Origin: Bythopirellula polymerisocia
GTDB lineage: Bacteria > Planctomycetota > Planctomycetia > Pirellulales > Lacipirellulaceae
NCBI RefSeq assembly: GCF_007860015.1
Contig: NZ_SJPS01000005.1
Span: 248,001 to 312,000, forward strand
DNA length: 64,000 nt
Direction: 5' to 3'
The position numbers were made by a program, and so were the translations under genes. The notes beneath the pieces were generated by a model that saw only the letters and a list, made by a program, of their open reading frames with translations, searched no databases and was not told the origin of the DNA. Shown here one piece after another: positions 17,681-26,154 of the stretch. How positions within the stretch are numbered: position 1 is the stretch's first letter; each line of letters begins with the position of its first letter.

Positions 17681-19891
17681 CTACTTTGCCAACGCAACAT
17701 TGGCTTCGTTCAGGAGTTCCAGATAATCGAGAGCGATCGCCATGACTTCCTCATTGTACGGCGTCATGGGAAACACTGGCCGATCATTGTTTTCCAAATT
17801 CTCAAACATCTCTTCTTGATCTTTATCGGAATTGACTTCCGCACGCTCGGCGAGGAATTTTTCCTTATTGAGAGTTACGGTCGGCTCCTGCTGACGTTTG
17901 ACGATCTCCTTTATCTTCTGGTCTTCCTTGATAAAGAAATCCGTCTTGGCTTCACGTGCGGCCGAACGTTGACGCAATTGCTCAACCATCGGGGCCGTCA
18001 CAGCACGATAGTTGTCATGCGGCTGTGGAGCGACCTGATCGAACTTCAGGGCATAATCCAAATCAGCCTCGCCGATCCCTTCCCAATGGCTTGTGCGATA
18101 GGGAATTTCGACATCAGAAACGACGCCTCGGTTTTGGGTACTGTCTCCACTAGGTCGGTAGAACTGCTGAATGGTCATCTTCAGGGCACCAAGATTGGGA
18201 GCCTCTTGGAGTGGCAAAATCTGCGTTCCTAGTTCAAATAGTTGTTGAACGGTTCCTTTTCCATGGGTCGATTTGTCTCCGATAATAAGACCGCGACCGT
18301 AATCTTGAATCGCTCCGGCAAAAATCTCGCTGGCGCTGGCACTAAACCGATTGATTAGAACGATTAGTGGTCCCGACCAGACTTCACCTGCTTCTTCGTC
18401 GGGATAGGGTTGCACACGGCCATCTGGACCTTTCACTTGGACCACAGGGCCCTTATCGATGAATAGGCCGGTGGCTTCCACGGACTCAGGAAGAGAACCG
18501 CCGCCATTAAAACGTAAATCCATAACGACCAGATCGACATTCTGTTGGTTAAATTCTTCAAGCAATCGGCGTACATCTCGAGTTGTGCTCTTGAAATCGG
18601 CTTTGCCAGCACGACGGCCTTCCATGTCCATGTAGAAGCTCGGCAGACTTATCACGCCGATGCGACGTGCAGGACCGTTGGGTCCCTTCTGCTGTTCCAG
18701 GATCTTCCCCGTTACCTCTTCGACGGGCTCACTAACTAGGGGAGTCGAGTCTAGTACGTGTGTATGATCACCGGGAACAGTGGGTTCGTCAGCTTTCGGC
18801 ATGGTTACAGGGCGATCAAGGATTTCGCTTCTTGCCTCACTGTCCTTAAGTTCAATCCGAGCACGAGTTATATCGTAGATCTTGCGCCCTGATTTGTCGG
18901 CGGGCATGACCTCGAGACGAACAATGGTGTTCGGTTTTCCACGAATCAATTGAACGACATCGTTGATCTTCATGTCGACGATGTCGACGAATTCACCCTC
19001 TTTGCCTTCTGCAACACCAACAATGACATCTTCAATCTTCAGGCGGCCATCCTTATCAGCAGCACCCCCGGGAACAATCCGGCGGACAATCGTTTCACCA
19101 TATTTAGATTCGAGGGACGCGCCGATGCCATCCAGTTCCAGTCGCATTTGGATTGTAAAATTATCCAAATTGCTCGGTGACATGTAACTGGAATGGGGGT
19201 CGAAACTGGTGGTAATCGCCGTTAGGAAGTCCTCCAGCAATTCGTCGTTGCTGTGCTGTTCCCAGTTTCGTTGGATGCCTCGGTAACGTTTGTGTAGTTT
19301 CTCTACCGCCTCGTCATGAGGCACCTCGTCAGCTATTTCCAGTAGCAAGTCGTACTTCACACGCTTGCGCCACCGCTCGTTGAGTTCTTCTTCGGTTTTC
19401 GCGTAGTCCCATTTCTCTGGGTCTCGGATCATGGTTTCATCAAGAGAAAAGTCATGTTCAGCATCAATGTATTCTTGTGCGACAGCGACTCGCTCGTTCA
19501 CACGTTCAAGAAACCGATCAAAAATGCGCTTTGCGATCCTCACGTCGCCCGCTTTCACATAATCATCAAGATTGTCCCGTTCAGCCATGAATTCATCGAC
19601 GTCGCTCTGGAGGAAGAATAACTTCATTCGATCGAGGCTCTTGAGAAACATGTCAAGGGCACGATGAGAAATCTCGTCGTTCATTTGCATTTCGGAGAGA
19701 TGCCTGCGATCCATCAAGGCAGCAACCATGATTGCTATGTGGCGATCTACCCGTGTGGGGTCGGTTGGTCTGGCAACGACGGTCGGAACCGACAAGCCTA
19801 CTACTGAGCAGACAATGGCTAACAGGACCAACACCATGTTGCGTGATTGCCGCGACAGACCGAAACGCTCTCCGTCAAATAACATGTCCAT
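17681..19891 (-). CDS. prc: Carboxy-terminal (tail-specific) processing protease, Prc/Tsp family
   Basis: Exported S41 protease that trims or degrades envelope proteins from their C-termini. The 736 residues contain a signal or anchor helix at about 17-38, the Tsp N-terminal helical domain at about 60-240, a PDZ domain at about 245-345 (GIGASLESKYGETIVRRI), the S41 core at about 440-600 and the family's C-terminal domain. Catalytic Ser is in FSASASEIFAG and Lys in STHGKGTVQQL. It is convergent with the hydrolase gene and ends close to it. An unusual acidic/Pro insert (around 375-410) separates PDZ and protease core. Confidence 0.93.
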   Translation of the reverse strand: MDMLFDGERFGLSRQSRNMVLVLLAIVCSVVGLSVPTVVARPTDPTRVDRHIAIMVAALMDRRHLSEMQMNDEISHRALDMFLKSLDRMKLFFLQSDVDEFMAERDNLDDYVKAGDVRIAKRIFDRFLERVNERVAVAQEYIDAEHDFSLDETMIRDPEKWDYAKTEEELNERWRKRVKYDLLLEIADEVPHDEAVEKLHKRYRGIQRNWEQHSNDELLEDFLTAITTSFDPHSSYMSPSNLDNFTIQMRLELDGIGASLESKYGETIVRRIVPGGAADKDGRLKIEDVIVGVAEGKEGEFVDIVDMKINDVVQLIRGKPNTIVRLEVMPADKSGRKIYDITRARIELKDSEARSEILDRPVTMPKADEPTVPGDHTHVLDSTPLVSEPVEEVTGKILEQQKGPNGPARRIGVISLPSFYMDMEGRRAGKADFKSTTRDVRRLLEEFNQQNVDLVVMDLRFNGGGSLPESVEATGLFIDKGPVVQVKGPDGRVQPYPDEEAGEVWSGPLIVLINRFSASASEIFAGAIQDYGRGLIIGDKSTHGKGTVQQLFELGTQILPLQEAPNLGALKMTIQQFYRPSGDSTQNRGVVSDVEIPYRTSHWEGIGEADLDYALKFDQVAPQPHDNYRAVTAPMVEQLRQRSAAREAKTDFFIKEDQKIKEIVKRQQEPTVTLNKEKFLAERAEVNSDKDQEEMFENLENNDRPVFPMTPYNEEVMAIALDYLELLNEANVALAK

Positions 19892-20162
19892 CCCTCTCTT
19901 ATTGTTACGCCAGATAAACTACCACGTCTGGTCATTCTGATATGCCTGGTGAATCAGTAGAGATTGCATTCCTGGCGAACAGACGCAGATAGGCTAATGC
20001 CAATTTTGATTGTTGTCATAGTACAAGGCAGTTCCAATGCGGACAAGATCGACGTCCAAGCCCAGAAGCCGCAACATTTAGCTATATAACAACTTCCGGC
20101 ACTACAATCAGGCCCAATTCGGGCCTGCAATCGCGTCGCAGCGCTCCGCAAGAATCGCCACT

Positions 20163-21182
20163 TCACTTGCTTTCTACGTGGTCTGCTCCAGTGGTGTTCA
20201 CCTCGAATTTCAGCAATTTTTGCACACTCCAGCGATTCGGTTCGGACTTGGCATTGAAATCCGTGGACCAACTCTGGACCTCCCCGCCAGGGACACTCGG
20301 AGACACCATACGGATGATCTGGATGCCCCCTTTATCGCGCAGGCGAGTAGTCTTTTCACAGACACACGGAATGATTTGGTTATCGACTGGAAGGGGAATG
20401 TTTCGTGCGACCACGCTGGAAATATCTGTAGGTAGTGTTTCGACTGGCAGATGCTCCGTCACTTCAAATGTCTCCCGACGAAGAATATGCGGGAATAATT
20501 CAGAAGAGTAATAAAGGCGATCTCGCAGATTCCGAGTTTCTTCACCGTAGAGCACGTCCCATACCTGGCATTTGAAGGATTGGTCGTCGAGCAAGATTGT
20601 TTCGTCATCTGATCGAGTCGTCGAGAACACGACTCCGGACTGATCTGTCAGGAGCCTTAATATCCTCGTATTCACGGGTCCGACAATCTGCTTTCCTGAT
20701 ACGTTGACAGTCGCTTGAATATCCAGCACATAGCTGTCGTCAGCCAGGGCCTTTAAGACCTCTTTTTGCGTGGTGACACTGCGGCCATACACTTTTCCTG
20801 ATTCGTCAAATGTTTCGGTGACGATCTCAATTTCTCGCCAAGAACCAATTGGAAACTTTGCCCAAGGATGATGGCTGGCGGGAAATGCGAATTGCTCTTG
20901 AGGTGTCTCCGGCAATGCGTTCGAGGAAGGGGTTGTCGTCGCCTGCTCCCCTTCAGGAAGCGCAGGTGTAGGTTGGGGATTGCGCGATAACTCCGATTTC
21001 GATGCCGTTGTCTCTGATGCTGTTTCCAATCTTGCATTCAACTGAAGACGAGTTTCAGCGGCCGAAGTGCCGGCCGACACCTGCTCAGCGGGAAGCTTTT
21101 CCTTGGCATGCAATGTGGCGATTGGAGTCATCGCCCCGCATAGCACCAAGAGTCCAATCGTTGTGGAATAAAGCTTCAGCAA
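20163..21182 (-). CDS. Secreted hypothetical protein
   Basis: Not recognised. The 339-residue product has a signal peptide (LYSTTIGLLVLCGAM, cleavage near TLHA-K), a Pro/Ser/Thr-rich disordered stretch at about 40-95, then a beta-rich domain beginning FPIGSWREIEIVTETFDESGK. That last segment resembles secreted planctomycete proteins of unknown role as I recall them. Two cysteines sit in IPCVCEK. About 270 bases separate it from the prc start upstream; no shared transcript is obvious. Confidence 0.72.
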   Translation of the reverse strand: MLKLYSTTIGLLVLCGAMTPIATLHAKEKLPAEQVSAGTSAAETRLQLNARLETASETTASKSELSRNPQPTPALPEGEQATTTPSSNALPETPQEQFAFPASHHPWAKFPIGSWREIEIVTETFDESGKVYGRSVTTQKEVLKALADDSYVLDIQATVNVSGKQIVGPVNTRILRLLTDQSGVVFSTTRSDDETILLDDQSFKCQVWDVLYGEETRNLRDRLYYSSELFPHILRRETFEVTEHLPVETLPTDISSVVARNIPLPVDNQIIPCVCEKTTRLRDKGGIQIIRMVSPSVPGGEVQSWSTDFNAKSEPNRWSVQKLLKFEVNTTGADHVESK

Positions 21183-21368
21183 TCTAGGACTTCCAAGTGT
21201 CGGTTAGAAAAGGCTATCTTCGAAAAGTCAATAACATGACGGATACCAGCTGCACGTACAGAGGTCCGAAGAACCCATAATAATTGCTAATGCGATCTTT
21301 ACTAGTCCCTGGGACCGGCGGACTTCATCACAAAAAGACTCAATTTGTCGCAACGGAGGACCAGTGCA

Positions 21369-22472
21369 CTACGAATCGCACGCGGCCACAAGATGCTGAT
21401 CCCAGCGGGGAAAGACTCCGCGTAAATCGAGCCACAACTCGTTGCTCTGTTGCTTGACTTGCTGCTGGCGAGAAATCACGCGCGGTGTCGCTTCTTCAAA
21501 TGCCCTGGCGAGGTCTTCGCCTGATTCCTCGGCGGGTTGAATCACTATTGCCCAGGAAGCGTCGGCCAGGCGGACTGCTTCGGATTCGCACCAGACGGAA
21601 GTGCATTGAGTTGGTTGGGCTGAAGCAACTCGTTTACTTGCCGCGAGCAGAGTGGCCAAGCGTTGCGCGCGTTGTTCGAGGTTGCCTAACGGAGTCGTCA
21701 GGAGTTGCCAAAGCGGTAAATGGTGAATGACACGGTCGCCAGATTGATAGATGTTCATCGTGGCCCAGAGTCCTGCCAGGGTTAGATCGTTGGCGGAACA
21801 CTCGTCAACAGGAGCATGGCGAATGCACTCGTCAATCTTTACGCGTTTGCCCAACACGATCCCGCAAGGGGGACCACCGAGTAGTCCCGCCCCGTCGACA
21901 ACAACCATGTCCGCCTCTTCCAGTCGCCGAGGAATGGTCTCGAAATGTGCCAGTCCGAAGTCGCCTGGGTTCAGCAGTCCTGCATAACGTGAGACCACGA
22001 CCTTGCCACCGACGGATTGGGCAGTCTTCTCGGCCACGGCAAAGCTATGTGAGATCCAGGCACTCTCTGCGCCTGTGGATTCCACAAGAGCTGCAGTGGC
22101 TCTTTCAGCTAGAGTGGGATCTTGAGCCAGATATTCGGTGGTGATTCTCACGAGTTCATCCACTGCCGCCTCCGCAAGTGGCAAAGCCGGCCACCGGTCT
22201 CCCAGGAGAACTCCTGATGCGTTGACGCATGGGGTAGAAAACTCGGCAGGGCCCAGAAGGCGTCTAGCCAACCGTTCTGCCAATTGGCCCAACGACGGCA
22301 CACTCCCCCCGTCTGCACGTTGAAGAATGCTTGTCTGCAACTCTTCCAAGAAGCCGGTTGCGCGCTGCGCAATCGTGGTTTGGTTCACCCGCTTGACCAC
22401 CCGGGCCACGGTCGGATGGTTCAATAGTTCGCCGAGGGACGGGAGTTTGGGAAAAGGGGAATCAGATTTCAT
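21369..22472 (-). CDS. SelA-like protein lacking the PLP-binding lysine
   Basis: Resembles L-seryl-tRNA(Sec) selenium transferase along its length (367 residues): the N-terminal LPSLGELLNHPTV helix region, VNASGVLLGDR near 85 with the following PLAEAAVDEL, STGAESAWISHSFA near 130, and VVVDGAGLLGGPPCGIVLGK near 190. In SelA the last segment reads SGDKLLGGPQAG and its Lys binds PLP; here that position is Gly196. The HTNLGR loop after VNATG is also shortened. The protein is probably not a selenocysteine synthase; a tRNA-binding or structural role is possible. No selB, selD or tRNA-Sec was seen. Confidence 0.72.
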   Translation of the reverse strand: MKSDSPFPKLPSLGELLNHPTVARVVKRVNQTTIAQRATGFLEELQTSILQRADGGSVPSLGQLAERLARRLLGPAEFSTPCVNASGVLLGDRWPALPLAEAAVDELVRITTEYLAQDPTLAERATAALVESTGAESAWISHSFAVAEKTAQSVGGKVVVSRYAGLLNPGDFGLAHFETIPRRLEEADMVVVDGAGLLGGPPCGIVLGKRVKIDECIRHAPVDECSANDLTLAGLWATMNIYQSGDRVIHHLPLWQLLTTPLGNLEQRAQRLATLLAASKRVASAQPTQCTSVWCESEAVRLADASWAIVIQPAEESGEDLARAFEEATPRVISRQQQVKQQSNELWLDLRGVFPRWDQHLVAACDS

Positions 22473-22822
22473 AGTTTTTTCAAGACGGAGTGAGCGGGAG
22501 AAGTCCGCATTATCTTACATCTTACTCCGAGAATGCCGATTCTACTACTGCCGGCTGGAGATCGCTGTCAATGAGTGGACGCGAGGGAGCCCGATTATTT
22601 GATTCCGACCTGCCCAGGGGAAGGAAAGGGATCGTTCTTGGCTTCCTGGAGTGTTCGGCGTTCATTGCTCCAATTGCCTAGCCCTGGCGGTGAAGAGTTT
22701 TGCCAGCTGGTGCAACCAGTCACTAGATTCCACGCCAGAAGAGCAACAACCATTGTCCAATTCCGCTTTTGCATATTGCTCCCGGTTTACCCCTGAATCA
22801 TCTCTACGCCGCAAGAGGCCGT
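22473..22822. other. Intergenic stretch with nothing recognised
   Basis: About 350 bases between two minus-strand genes. Several short plus-strand frames cross it, but none has a convincing start, ribosome site or family match. It probably contains the promoter for the SelA-like gene. Confidence 0.4.
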
Positions 22823-23278
22823 TTAGTGTTCAAGGCGTGGTTGTGCCATCCACTCACCCACTGTTTGTGGGCCACTGGGTTGCTCAGGTTCCGACGAAAA
22901 GATACTACTCCAGAATCCTTGCTTCTCTTGGGAAGAATTCTGGGCAGCAGGCGCTTCCTCACCACCGAAGGTAAACATCTCCTTAGTCCCTTCCCATGCT
23001 TTTTTGGTGCCTGAACTCACCTTTTGAAATCCTGATTTTACTGGATTTGTTAGAGAGGACATGTTGGGCATGGAGACTTTTGGCATGGTAATCTTGGGCA
23101 GAGGAATCGATGGCCAACTGGATTGGCGAACTTCTGAGTCCTGATGCATTTGTGGGGCTCCACCCACGGACTTATGTGTGCCACTAGGTTGCGAGTTCAG
23201 TATCTGAGCCTGCGCTAATTGTCCGAGAGTTAGCGCAACGCCTAGGGACGTCATTGTCAAAAATCGAGGATAAGTCAT
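22823..23278 (-). CDS. Small secreted protein with repeated Pro-Lys-Met helix segment
   Basis: A 151-residue product with a signal peptide (MTSLGVALTLGQLAQA) and no known enzyme motif. The centre reads as near-repeats IPLPKITMPKVSMPNM, followed by a Lys-rich amphipathic helix (SGFQKVSSGTKKAWEGTKEMF) and a Ser/Pro tail. Proteins with a PLPK/MPK region plus a TKKAWxxTKE helix recur in Pirellulales genomes as I recall them; their function is unknown. A peripheral envelope or membrane-surface role is conceivable from the amphipathic helix. Confidence 0.7.
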   Translation of the reverse strand: MTYPRFLTMTSLGVALTLGQLAQAQILNSQPSGTHKSVGGAPQMHQDSEVRQSSWPSIPLPKITMPKVSMPNMSSLTNPVKSGFQKVSSGTKKAWEGTKEMFTFGGEEAPAAQNSSQEKQGFWSSIFSSEPEQPSGPQTVGEWMAQPRLEH

Positions 23279-23548
23279 GCCGGTCTACTCCCATCCTGAG
23301 GCCGGAGTGTGCGAAATTGTCCAAGGGCCCCCTTCCCTTTGCCTTAATCTGGGAGGGAAGTGTTCCAAATCTCGCAAACAGCGTCCAGAGTGGTTTTCCC
23401 CATTGCGAACCGATGAATCTGGTAGATGCTCAAATATCGGTGCAAAGCCGAGAAAATGCGAAACTTCACCATGAATAGCGGGGTTTGGTATGATAGCAGT
23501 TCTGCCGCATAGGCTCCCCAAAGCAAGTATTCTTTTACATTCAATCGC

Positions 23549-24610
23549 ATGCCAGCTTACCCCACTAGAACTCGGGCAATTGTCGCAGTACTCCTTGCGC
23601 TCGCGTTGTCGACAAGCCCTGTGAATGCAGAATCCGATCTATTTGCAAGGCTCGATACGGATGGCGACGGCCAAATCGCAACTTCCGAGATACCCGACGA
23701 GCACGCAACTCTTTTCCGACGTCTCCTGAGAACTGCCGACGCAAACTCTGACGGGCTGCTTTCGGCTAAGGAGTTTCGCGAAGGGATTTCTCCGACACGT
23801 CCCGAAAAACCGCTGACTGAGAAGGGCAATGCCGAGTTCCCCGGTGCTGATGCTTTGCTTTTAATTTTGGCTTGGATGGATGAGAATTCCGACCTAACCA
23901 TCAAAGCCGAGGAAGTTCCTCCCCATCTCAAGCCCTTTTATGATCAAGTTCAACAGCAACTCAAATCCAAGGACTCCAGCCAATTTCGTGTGCGGCAACT
24001 CCAACAACAGTCTCCAGGTTTTGCCCAACAAGCGTTGCGATATTCCCAACGACAGAAAATTGATGTCGAGCTGGAATTGTCGCTCCTTTCGGATCAACAA
24101 CACGCCATGGTTGAGCGTCTGCGCAAGAATGTAGAGCCCGGCCAAGCCCTAGCGAGTGCTGACAACGCAGAAGCCCTTTTTGCCCGACTGGATCAGGACG
24201 GAGACGGAGTGATTCTGATTGCTGATTTACCCGAAGGTCCGCGGGAACGCTTCGCGGAGATGCTCGAGCGGGCCGATCACAATAGCGACCAACGTATCAC
24301 CGAGGAAGAGTTTTTAAGTTTCAGAGGACAAGCGGCGAAAATGACAGCAAATAAACCCGTGCGTCCCCAGTCAGCCAGGCGAGTTGCCCAACTACTCCGA
24401 CGCGCCGACCGCAATGGCGATGGGCAACTCACGCGTCGAGAGGCGCCCCCATTTATTGCCGAGCGGTTTGACAAAGTCGATTCCAATGGCGATGGGCTCC
24501 TGAATCACCAGGAACTGTCTCAGTTACTTATGTTACAAAGCGTTTCTGCGAAAGCTTCTCGTCCAACCAACGAAGATCGTACGAATTCCTCCATACGCCC
24601 CAAAAACTAA
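23549..24610 (+). CDS. Secreted seven-EF-hand protein
   Basis: Exported calcium-binding candidate of 353 residues. A signal peptide (AIVAVLLALALSTSPVNA) is followed by seven EF-hand-like loops: DTDGDGQIATSE, DANSDGLLSAKE, DENSDLTIKAEE, DQDGDGVILIAD, DHNSDQRITEEE, DRNGDGQLTRRE and DSNGDGLLNHQE. Loops 1, 2, 6 and 7 keep the canonical 1,3,5,12 ligands; loop 3 and loop 5 are weaker. The loops are arranged as pairs separated by a Gln-rich helix (about 130-190). The role could be calcium sensing or structural binding in the periplasm; no neighbour points to a partner. Confidence 0.85.
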   Translation: MPAYPTRTRAIVAVLLALALSTSPVNAESDLFARLDTDGDGQIATSEIPDEHATLFRRLLRTADANSDGLLSAKEFREGISPTRPEKPLTEKGNAEFPGADALLLILAWMDENSDLTIKAEEVPPHLKPFYDQVQQQLKSKDSSQFRVRQLQQQSPGFAQQALRYSQRQKIDVELELSLLSDQQHAMVERLRKNVEPGQALASADNAEALFARLDQDGDGVILIADLPEGPRERFAEMLERADHNSDQRITEEEFLSFRGQAAKMTANKPVRPQSARRVAQLLRRADRNGDGQLTRREAPPFIAERFDKVDSNGDGLLNHQELSQLLMLQSVSAKASRPTNEDRTNSSIRPKN

Positions 24611-24710
24611 ACGATTTCTTCATATTAGGGCGTTACATTCTCGCCATTCTCCCGCTTGGCATGTAATGAGATCGATTTTTCCGCCTGAACCGTGAACACT
24701 TTTTGCGTGT

Positions 24711-24740
24711 CTCGCGTAATATGGAATTAAGGCACGCGAG
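24711..24740. promoter_or_regulatory. Perfect 7-bp inverted repeat upstream of the 71-residue gene
   Basis: CTCGCGT and ACGCGAG are separated by 16 bases and lie about 90 bases before the next start codon. The half-sites face each other across about 1.5 helical turns from edge to edge, which would suit a dimeric regulator. No T run follows, so a terminator is unlikely. Confidence 0.3.
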
Positions 24741-24829
24741 CTGGATAGTTCGCCTTAGGCACGAGGGATCGGCGGAACAGGTCAAGGTCCCTGGCACGAT
24801 CGGCAAGTCCGGTCAAGAGGAGGCAAACA

Positions 24830-25045
24830 ATGGCAAATTCACAATCTCCCACACCGGCTCCCAGTTCGGCTGACTCGCGTCACGAGTTACCTCCGGTAAC
24901 CGTTGACGGTCACGCCCTGTTTGAATTCAGCTTGAAGTTGAATCGGGCTCTCAAGCGTTTGGAGACGCGGTATGGGGCCACAGACAAGCACAAGATTCCC
25001 TACTTCCGGGATACCTGGCAACAGGCATCTCGCAAGCCTCGCTGA
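24830..25045 (+). CDS. Small hypothetical protein, 71 residues
   Basis: Not recognised by name. It has a strong GAGGAGG ribosome site seven bases before the ATG, a Pro/Ser-rich start, and a conserved-looking core ALFEFSLKLNRALKRLETRYG followed by a basic tail. The helix is amphipathic and rich in Lys/Arg, so nucleic-acid or ribosome contact is possible but not shown. It precedes ispH by about 100 bases on the same strand. Confidence 0.65.
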   Translation: MANSQSPTPAPSSADSRHELPPVTVDGHALFEFSLKLNRALKRLETRYGATDKHKIPYFRDTWQQASRKPR

Positions 25046-25143
25046 GTGGCGTTCTTGCAGGCAAGTTGTCGAGCGAACCACCCTGCGGTTATGATGAGTG
25101 GAGTTTTAACTCTGCCCTTCCCCAAACCCCAGGTATCGACTGA

Positions 25144-26076
25144 ATGCGGGTATTATTGGCTAGCCCACGCGGCTTCTGTGCGGGGGTAAATATGGCGATT
25201 GAGGCCTTGGAGCTAGCAATTGAGTCGCTACCGGGCCCCATCTATGTGTATCACGAAATCGTCCACAACAAGTACGTTGTGGACCGGTTTCGCTCTCAGG
25301 GGGTGGTGTTCGTAGACTCCTTGACTGATGTGCCCGAGGGTTCAACGCTCTTGTTTTCTGCTCACGGCGTCTCTCCAGAAGTCCGCCAATTAGCTCGAGG
25401 ACGCAATTTGAGGACAATTGATGCCACGTGCCCACTTGTGACTAAGGTTCATCTCGAAGCCATCAAGTATGCCAACCTTGGCTACACGATCTTTCTCATC
25501 GGCCATGAAGGGCATGACGAAGTGATTGGAACGATGGGCGAGGCGCCGGAAGCCATCATACTCGTAGAATCTCCCGATGATGTCGCCCAACTCGATGTCG
25601 CCGACGAGTCCAAAGTTGCCTATCTCACACAAACCACGCTTAGTGTCGACGACGCAAACCGCATTATCTCGCGCATCCGAGAGCGATTTCCCCAGGTTGT
25701 ATCCCCTCCCAAGGACGATATCTGCTACGCGACCCAGAATCGCCAGGAGGCAGTATCTGTCTTAGCCTCCTCGGTTGACCTCACCTTGGTCCTAGGTAGT
25801 CAGAACAGCTCCAATAGCCAGCGGCTGGCTGAACTCTCCCGCGAACGCGGCGTGACGGCCCACCTGATCGACGGTGCCCAAGACATCGACCCAGCTTGGT
25901 TCGAACATGTCGAAACCGTGCTCGTAACCGCTGGAGCAAGCGCTCCTGAAGTGGTCGTCGAAGCGGTGCTGGATTTCCTCCGAGAGCATTTTCATGCCAC
26001 CGTCGAAGTCCATTCCCTCCGCACAGAGGACGTGTCCTTTCCCCTGCCGCGCGAATTGCGAGTGGTTTCGAGTTAG
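25144..26076 (+). CDS. ispH: 4-hydroxy-3-methylbut-2-enyl diphosphate reductase
   Basis: Last step of the MEP isoprenoid pathway, making IPP and DMAPP with an iron-sulfur cluster. The three cluster cysteines are visible: SPRGFCAGVN near 12, DATCPLVTK near 97 and DICYATQNRQ near 195. Substrate residues also match: HEIVHN (His about 41), GHEGHDEVIG, TQTTLS near 165 and SQNSSNSQRL near 220. Length of 310 is normal. The other MEP genes are not in the window. It is convergent with the prolyl oligopeptidase gene. Confidence 0.97.
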   Translation: MRVLLASPRGFCAGVNMAIEALELAIESLPGPIYVYHEIVHNKYVVDRFRSQGVVFVDSLTDVPEGSTLLFSAHGVSPEVRQLARGRNLRTIDATCPLVTKVHLEAIKYANLGYTIFLIGHEGHDEVIGTMGEAPEAIILVESPDDVAQLDVADESKVAYLTQTTLSVDDANRIISRIRERFPQVVSPPKDDICYATQNRQEAVSVLASSVDLTLVLGSQNSSNSQRLAELSRERGVTAHLIDGAQDIDPAWFEHVETVLVTAGASAPEVVVEAVLDFLREHFHATVEVHSLRTEDVSFPLPRELRVVSS

Positions 26077-26154
26077 CGGGTTTCGTCTCGACGCCGTTTC
26101 TCGTTGAGGTCGATTGCGGAATTCTCGTCAAGCTGACTGTGTCGCCGAAAGCAC

